The notes beneath the pieces are model-generated. The model did no database searches. It had not been told where the DNA came from and saw only the letters and a list, made by a program, of their open reading frames with translations. A DNA stretch of 64,000 nt from UBA2336 sp965227265 (GTDB lineage: Bacteria; Bacteroidota; Bacteroidia; Cytophagales; Cyclobacteriaceae), in NCBI GenBank assembly GCA_965227265.1, contig OZ245738.1:3782001-3846000 (forward strand). Direction: 5' to 3'. The position numbers and the translations under genes were made by a program. Positions 59,943 to 64,000 of the stretch are shown here, piece after piece. How positions within the stretch are numbered: position 1 is the first letter of the stretch; each line of letters opens with the position of its first letter.

Positions 59943-60158
59943 ATGGCAGGATTGTCGTTTGATGTTTTACGCGTAGGCAAAAAATATACCCTCACAAATT
60001 TCGGAGAGACCCGTGAGTTTGAAGTGGAGAGTATTCTCACCAATCACGATTTCAAAGTCAAGGATCTTTTTACACTTGAGCGGTATCTGTTAAAAGACCT
60101 GATCAAGTATGGCAAGGGCAAAGACTTTGAAATCCGTGAGATGTTTGAGCTGCGGTAA
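59943..60158 (+). CDS. Small conserved-looking hypothetical protein
   Basis: 71 residues, charged and beta/alpha in pattern: FDVLRVGKKYTLTNFGETRE, FEVESILTNHDFKVKDLFTL and ERYLLKDLIKYGKGKDFEIR. No known domain is recognised. It begins 1 nt after the rRNA methyltransferase stop, so it is co-expressed. Its TAA stop codon (60156-60158) lies within the left arm of the 50-nt palindrome. Close linkage to the methyltransferase suggests a real gene. Confidence 0.72.
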   Translation: MAGLSFDVLRVGKKYTLTNFGETREFEVESILTNHDFKVKDLFTLERYLLKDLIKYGKGKDFEIREMFELR

Positions 60159-60204
60159 TCTTGTCCACGGACAACTGTCGACAGTCGACCGTGGACAAGA
60201 TTAC
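60155..60204. terminator. 50-nt palindrome between convergent genes (probable bidirectional terminator)
   Basis: Perfect 16-bp arms (GTAATCTTGTCCACGG at 60155-60170 and its complement at 60189-60204) enclose an 18-nt centre that contains the 12-nt palindrome ACTGTCGACAGT. The arms hold both flanking stop codons. A 7-nt period is visible in TGTCGAC, AGTCGAC and CGTGGAC (60176-60196). With no T-tract, termination is likely but not certain; it may be a repeated element. Confidence 0.75.
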
Positions 60205-61370
60205 TTCTTCGATTTCATTCCAAACAAAAATCGCATTACGCTGAATGGCCTGATAAAAGCCAGATAGAATCCAACGCAGCTGACTAACGTCAAAAAGCAA
60301 ACCGTCCAGTACTTGGCGGATATACTCCAATCAAGCTGACAGATATAATATCCAATTACGATGATTATGGTTTGATGAAGAATGTAGAATGGATACAGGC
60401 CTTCATTAAAAGAGGTCAACCATTTGTGAGGTCTGTTCAAATAATGTTGGCCATAGCCTACAATTGTAATCACAGTAAACCACGCCAGGATTATTCCACA
60501 GACTTCAAAGATGATTTCTACCGTTCGCTCTTCCCAAGGAAGCTCAATAAGACCACGAAAATCAAAGAAGCAGGTATAAAATGGAATCAGCATAAAGATC
60601 ATCGCAATCAATAAGTGCTTGCGGTTATGCCCAATCGATTGCCAAAGGTTTTGATTAGAGTAACACAGTATTCCAAAGAAGAAGAACAGGAAATAGAATG
60701 TAAAGTATCCCCAATCATTAAATAGCGCATGAGTTTCTTCCGGGAAATACGGCCGAAGAATAATTTGTGTAAGAAGAATAAAACCGGCAGGAATGAATAA
60801 TATCCCGGCTGGACTTGATAACACGTTTCCAATTTTCATTCTGAAATTTTCTGATTTCGGAGACCGAATGTAGTTCAGGAAAGGAATTGCAATCAGCGAA
60901 AAAACTAACAGATACAATATGAACCATAAGTGATGCCAACTGAAGCTTCCGGTAGGAGTAGGGCTTCCACCTTCATAAGGTTTGAACTCAAAGACTGTTT
61001 TGTAAAAGTCCCAATAGTTAGCATAATAACTGATATACTCGTAATAAATCTGCGGAGGCACAACGACAAACATCCCGAACACAAGCGGTATGAATAATTT
61101 GCGGAAACGCTCCCCGGCAAATTTTCCAGGAGTTCGTTTGCCCAACGCCATGTAGGTACCGGCTCCTGATATAAAGAGCAGCAATGGCATTCTGAAATAG
61201 TGTGACCAAACCATCCAGTAGCTAAAGCTCGTAGTGGTTTCGGAATTTTTTACGTGCCATTCCCACTGGTTAAATAACATCCCGGTGTGAAAAAACAGCA
61301 GGATAACAATGGCAATGAAGCGCAACCAGTCGAGGTCGTACTGTCTTGAAGAGGAAGTGAGTTCAGTCAT
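60201..61370 (-). CDS. Membrane acyltransferase (acyltransferase 3 / OpgC-like)
   Basis: 389 residues from the ATG at 61368-61370; the frame runs on another 50 codons without ATG support. About ten membrane helices are present. The acyltransferase-3 signature is at the N-terminus: RQYDLDWLRFIAIVILLFFHTGMLF, split here as YDLDWLRFIAIVILLF with HTG carrying the conserved His. Later come HYFRMPLLLFISGAGTYMAL and HHLWFILYLLVFSLIAI. Such proteins O-acetylate or O-succinylate glycans in the inner membrane. The stop lies in the adjoining palindrome. It is divergent from the GNAT gene. Confidence 0.87.
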   Translation of the reverse strand: MTELTSSSRQYDLDWLRFIAIVILLFFHTGMLFNQWEWHVKNSETTTSFSYWMVWSHYFRMPLLLFISGAGTYMALGKRTPGKFAGERFRKLFIPLVFGMFVVVPPQIYYEYISYYANYWDFYKTVFEFKPYEGGSPTPTGSFSWHHLWFILYLLVFSLIAIPFLNYIRSPKSENFRMKIGNVLSSPAGILFIPAGFILLTQIILRPYFPEETHALFNDWGYFTFYFLFFFFGILCYSNQNLWQSIGHNRKHLLIAMIFMLIPFYTCFFDFRGLIELPWEERTVEIIFEVCGIILAWFTVITIVGYGQHYLNRPHKWLTSFNEGLYPFYILHQTIIIVIGYYICQLDWSISAKYWTVCFLTLVSCVGFYLAFIRPFSVMRFLFGMKSKK

Positions 61371-61483
61371 AATTTTCTTTTGCTCAAAGAAACGGGTGGC
61401 AACCGCTAAGGTAAGACTGTTTTTATAGGCTGGAGGAACGATTTTATAAAGTCGAACGCGATTTTGGTCAATACTATAATTTT

Positions 61484-61491
61484 TATCTTTC
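61484..61491 (+). promoter_or_regulatory. Possible -7 box (TATCTTTC) for the GNAT gene
   Basis: One mismatch from TAnnTTTG, 4 nt before the ATG. A TTG at 61464-61466 lies 17 nt upstream as a possible -33 element. Confidence 0.35.
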
Positions 61492-61495
61492 GGGC

Positions 61496-62011
61496 ATGGA
61501 GTACAAAATTCAACCGGCAACGGCTGTTGACGTTCCCGCTCTCAATAAACTGGTCAATTCAGCCTATCGGGGTGAATCCTCTAAAAAAGGCTGGGCTTCG
61601 GAAGCTGATTTACTGGACGGAACCCGCATTGATGAAGCCGCGCTGCTTGACCTAATCAATGATCAGAATACAACGATTTTAAAATACACAGAAGACGGAG
61701 CGCCCTTGGGATGTGTTGAGCTTCGAAAGGTAGGAACAGGTATGTATCTGGGCATGCTTTCTGTACAACCGGAAATTCAGGCAAAAGGAATTGGTAAAAA
61801 ACTCATGTTTGCCGGAGAAGAATTTGCCCGCCATCAGAAATGCAAAAAAATGTCCATGACGGTAATCTCCGTGCGCGATAAGCTGATTGAATGGTATGAA
61901 CGTCATGGTTATAGATTAACTGGTGAACGTAAACCCTTTATCATGCCCGATGAACGTTGGGGGATACCCAAGCAACAATTGGAATTTGTTGTACTCGAAA
62001 AAGAACTCTAA
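61496..62011 (+). CDS. GNAT family N-acetyltransferase
   Basis: 171 residues. The acetyl-CoA binding motif A is MYLGMLSVQPEIQAKGIGKK followed by LMFAGEEFARHQ (about 83-115), with motif B in KLIEWYERHGYRLTGERKP. The acceptor is unknown. It is cytoplasmic. The gene is a single unit, convergent with cdsA (4-nt overlap). Confidence 0.92.
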   Translation: MEYKIQPATAVDVPALNKLVNSAYRGESSKKGWASEADLLDGTRIDEAALLDLINDQNTTILKYTEDGAPLGCVELRKVGTGMYLGMLSVQPEIQAKGIGKKLMFAGEEFARHQKCKKMSMTVISVRDKLIEWYERHGYRLTGERKPFIMPDERWGIPKQQLEFVVLEKEL

Positions 62012-62874
62012 GCTTTAAAGATCTCGAGGTATGCCACTACAAAGGGCGCTGAGATAAACAGGCCATCAAACCGGTCAAGAAATCCACCATGGCCGGGGAT
62101 GCTGCTACCAGAATCTTTGATCTCGATGCTTCGCTTGAGTAATGATTCAACTAAATCTCCGAACGTTCCACCAACAACAATGATGATCGTTATCACAACC
62201 CAATCGGTAACGGATAAGAATTGTTTATTATAGTTGGCGAGGATCAGATTAAAAATAAGTGCTATTACTCCGGCTAGCGCAGCGCCTCCAATAAACCCTT
62301 CCCAGGTTTTTTTAGGAGATATGCGTTCGAACAGTTTATGTTTTCCTAAAAATGTTCCGGCAAAATATGCTCCGGTATCAGTTGCCCAGAGAATTAATAG
62401 TATTCCGAGAATTACTTGAAAAATATAAGCAGTTGTAAGAGACGATTGACCCCCGTGAAAAACAACGTGGTTGAGAAGCGATAAAGGAACCGCGATATAA
62501 AAAATCCCTAAAAACGTGAAGGCGATATTGGTGAAGGGTTTATGCTCACCTTTTTTATAAAGCTTGATCATGTAGACCAACGCCATCAGCGGAAAAATGA
62601 TAAAATAATATTTAGAACTGATGTCCGCCCGTTCAATAAAAAAAGAAAGACAAAATATTATCATCCCGATAACAATGCCTACCGTTTTCAACGGAAGCAA
62701 TCCGTCAAAGGTAGAAAGCTTGTAAAACTCGCGTAATGAGAAAAAGCAGATAATAAAGAATATGGCGAAGTAAGCCCACTCACTAACAATAAGCCCGTAA
62801 ATAATAATTGCAGAGCCTAAAAGACCCGTTGCGATCCGCTGTGTTAAGTTACTGTATTTGGATAAGGCTGTCAC
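62008..62874 (-). CDS. cdsA: Phosphatidate cytidylyltransferase
   Basis: 288 residues with about eight membrane helices. The CDP-alcohol signature near the C-terminus is LLKRSIEIKDSGSSIPGHGG followed by FLDRFDGL (about 247-274); ISPKKTWEGFIGGA also matches. It makes CDP-diacylglycerol from phosphatidate and CTP, the common precursor of phospholipids including the phosphatidylserine used by the Psd of this window. The start overlaps the stop of the upstream CPBP gene (4 nt), so both form an operon. Confidence 0.95.
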   Translation of the reverse strand: MTALSKYSNLTQRIATGLLGSAIIIYGLIVSEWAYFAIFFIICFFSLREFYKLSTFDGLLPLKTVGIVIGMIIFCLSFFIERADISSKYYFIIFPLMALVYMIKLYKKGEHKPFTNIAFTFLGIFYIAVPLSLLNHVVFHGGQSSLTTAYIFQVILGILLILWATDTGAYFAGTFLGKHKLFERISPKKTWEGFIGGAALAGVIALIFNLILANYNKQFLSVTDWVVITIIIVVGGTFGDLVESLLKRSIEIKDSGSSIPGHGGFLDRFDGLFISAPFVVAYLEIFKA

Positions 62875-63800
62875 GAGGGCTGGTCAGATGCTGTGTAATG
62901 CTTTTTGAAAAAGTAAAGTAGTGCAAAGACCGCAACTGCGCAAACGACTACCAAAGAAATCGGTGCAGCGGTTTCATCCTCCATATCAATTTTGCTTACA
63001 CCCAGACTTTGTAAATAAATCATGGTTAACGAAAAGCCATTGTTAAAGAAGTGTCCGATTATTGGTACCAGCAAGTTGCCCGACCAGTAATATAAATATC
63101 CAAACAAGGCACCAAGCAGCAGGCGTGGTAAGAATCCGAAAAACTGTAAATGAATTGCACTGAATAAAAAAGCCGATACCCAAATGGCAACATGTATGTT
63201 TCGGCTGCCTCGCCACAATTCGTTTTGAATTAATCCTCTGAAAACAAACTCTTCACCAATAGCCGGGATCACCGCGATCACTAAAAGCCCAAACAGAAAT
63301 GCTCCAAAAGATTCGAAGTGTGTTAAGAACTTGGTCATCTCGGCAAGCTTGTCTTCCTGTTCGCGCGCCCAATCGCCAAAAGCTTTCATGCTTTCAGGGA
63401 ACTGAAATGTCATGTTCCATTCTGTGATCGGAGAGATCGCAATAATAAAACCTATACCCAACAAGCATACGATGCCGGTGATCATTGGGAGATTATTTTC
63501 TCTCTTAAAGAATGGAGCAAGCGGTTTTCCTTCTGTATATCGAATGTAAAGTCCGGGCAAAGCAACCAGTCCCACAAAGCTTACGATTCCTTGTAAGATC
63601 AGGAATGGAAAGAACGCATCGGCTTCAAGTGAATTACTTGCAATCTGTCCGAGTAGATCGCCTCCATAAATAAGCATGGCAATCAAAACACCTATTAAAG
63701 GTCCAACCACAACAAAGCCGATGAAAACCACAACAAAGATGAGTGCGAGTGAAGTAAGAGGCGGTTTATTGGATACGAGTGATTCCTGGGGTTCAGTCAT
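62871..63800 (-). CDS. CPBP family intramembrane glutamic endopeptidase
   Basis: 309 residues with about eight membrane helices. The Abi/CPBP motifs are visible: IGEEFVFRGLIQNEL (the EExxxR site, about 182-196), then FLFSAIHLQFFGFLPRLLLG (the second His) and PIIGHFFNNG (the third, with HxxxN). The family includes Rce1-type prenyl-protein proteases and bacterial immunity or maturation proteins. The specific substrate is unknown. It is the first gene of the CPBP-cdsA pair. Confidence 0.92.
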   Translation of the reverse strand: MTEPQESLVSNKPPLTSLALIFVVVFIGFVVVGPLIGVLIAMLIYGGDLLGQIASNSLEADAFFPFLILQGIVSFVGLVALPGLYIRYTEGKPLAPFFKRENNLPMITGIVCLLGIGFIIAISPITEWNMTFQFPESMKAFGDWAREQEDKLAEMTKFLTHFESFGAFLFGLLVIAVIPAIGEEFVFRGLIQNELWRGSRNIHVAIWVSAFLFSAIHLQFFGFLPRLLLGALFGYLYYWSGNLLVPIIGHFFNNGFSLTMIYLQSLGVSKIDMEDETAAPISLVVVCAVAVFALLYFFKKHYTASDQPS

Positions 63801-63851
63801 GAGGGTAATTTCAATGGCCTCAAAAGTCCATAAAACCTGCCAATTGTCTAT

Positions 63852-63859
63852 TATCTTTG
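63852..63859 (+). promoter_or_regulatory. Predicted -7 box (TATCTTTG) for dusB
   Basis: An exact TAnnTTTG match, 49 nt before the dusB ATG and in the gap divergent from the CPBP gene. Confidence 0.5.
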
Positions 63860-63908
63860 TAAGTAAATCTGAACCGGAAATGGCTTTTTCGGGTTTAGAA
63901 CAGGTTAA

Positions 63909-64000
63909 ATGGTAAAGATCGGAAACATAGAATTGGGCAATTTCCCGCTGCTGCTCGCACCGATGGAGGATGTGAGTGATCCGCCTTTCCGAGCTGTGTG
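63909..64000 (+). CDS. dusB: tRNA-dihydrouridine synthase DusB/NifR3 (5' end only)
   Basis: Thirty codons from the ATG at 63909 read MVKIGNIELGNFPLLLAPME then DVSDPPFRAV, the FMN-binding N-terminus of the Dus family (LAPMxxVSDxPFR). The rest lies beyond the window. It reduces uridine in tRNA. A TATCTTTG box precedes it. Confidence 0.85.
   Translation, partial: MVKIGNIELGNFPLLLAPMEDVSDPPFRAV

Noticed and set aside
1..64000. tRNA, rRNA, riboswitch or prophage genes
   Set aside because: By eye I saw no cloverleaf, rRNA-like stretch, conserved riboswitch core or phage genes; a covariance-model scan could still find a small RNA that I missed.

Overview
The window is a gene-dense chromosomal segment of a Bacteroidota bacterium, most likely a gliding member of the Cytophagales/Cytophagia; I do not name a genus. 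The evidence is a GldH gliding lipoprotein, a type IX secretion (T9SS) C-terminal sorting domain, a GWxTD protein, DUF2723, DUF4254, GH97, the absence of obvious Shine-Dalgarno sites, and promoters of the Bacteroidota TAnnTTTG -7 type. I found no rRNA, tRNA, transposase, prophage or CRISPR array. No gap between genes exceeds about 200 bases.

Layout. 1-4.6 kb: a membrane cluster (DUF4350, DUF4129, SpoIIM-like on the minus strand, RDD divergent) of the kind that flanks MoxR/DUF58 genes. 4.6-7.8 kb: purD, a RicT-like PSP1 protein with an Asn-rich repeat tail, and gldH, all on the minus strand. 7.9-14.3 kb: recQ, an arabinose-5-phosphate isomerase with a mannose-1-phosphate guanylyltransferase, rlmB and a GWxTD protein. 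14.4-21.5 kb: a methyltransferase, a large DUF2723 membrane protein, a TPR protein and a polytopic membrane protein. 22.6-36.1 kb: a tightly coupled surface-glycan operon with three FkbM methyltransferases, a Wzx-like flippase and six glycosyltransferases (GT25, GT4, GT2, GT61, GT4, GT4), ending in a 1071-residue PKD protein with a T9SS sorting domain. 36.2-47.4 kb: an AsnC/Lrp regulator with a perfect upstream palindrome, a phosphoribosyltransferase, panB, a CAP protein, icd, a GH97 glycosidase, a lipoprotein, glutamate dehydrogenase, phosphatidylserine decarboxylase, a desaturase and a Tat-exported HisC-like aminotransferase. 47.4-56.3 kb: a free-methionine sulfoxide reductase, ribD, prmC, small membrane and TPK-like genes, DUF4254, a GT9 heptosyltransferase, an FtsX/MacB permease and ornithine aminotransferase. 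56.4-64 kb: a coiled-coil PD-(D/E)XK protein, a GIY-YIG nuclease gene between two pairs of REP-like inverted repeats, an NTF2-like protein, an RsmB-like methyltransferase, an acyltransferase, a GNAT enzyme, cdsA, a CPBP protease and the start of dusB.

The most unusual signals are intergenic. (1) A GIY-YIG gene is flanked on both sides by inverted pairs of one 22-23 bp REP-like sequence, and its last codons lie inside one copy. (2) Several short gaps hold repeats with a 7-nt period, usually as inverted arrays at gene ends. (3) A 50-bp palindrome supplies the stop codons of two convergent genes. (4) Several -7 boxes end only 4-7 nt before a start codon, suggesting leaderless mRNAs. Most genes are housekeeping or envelope functions and look ordinary.
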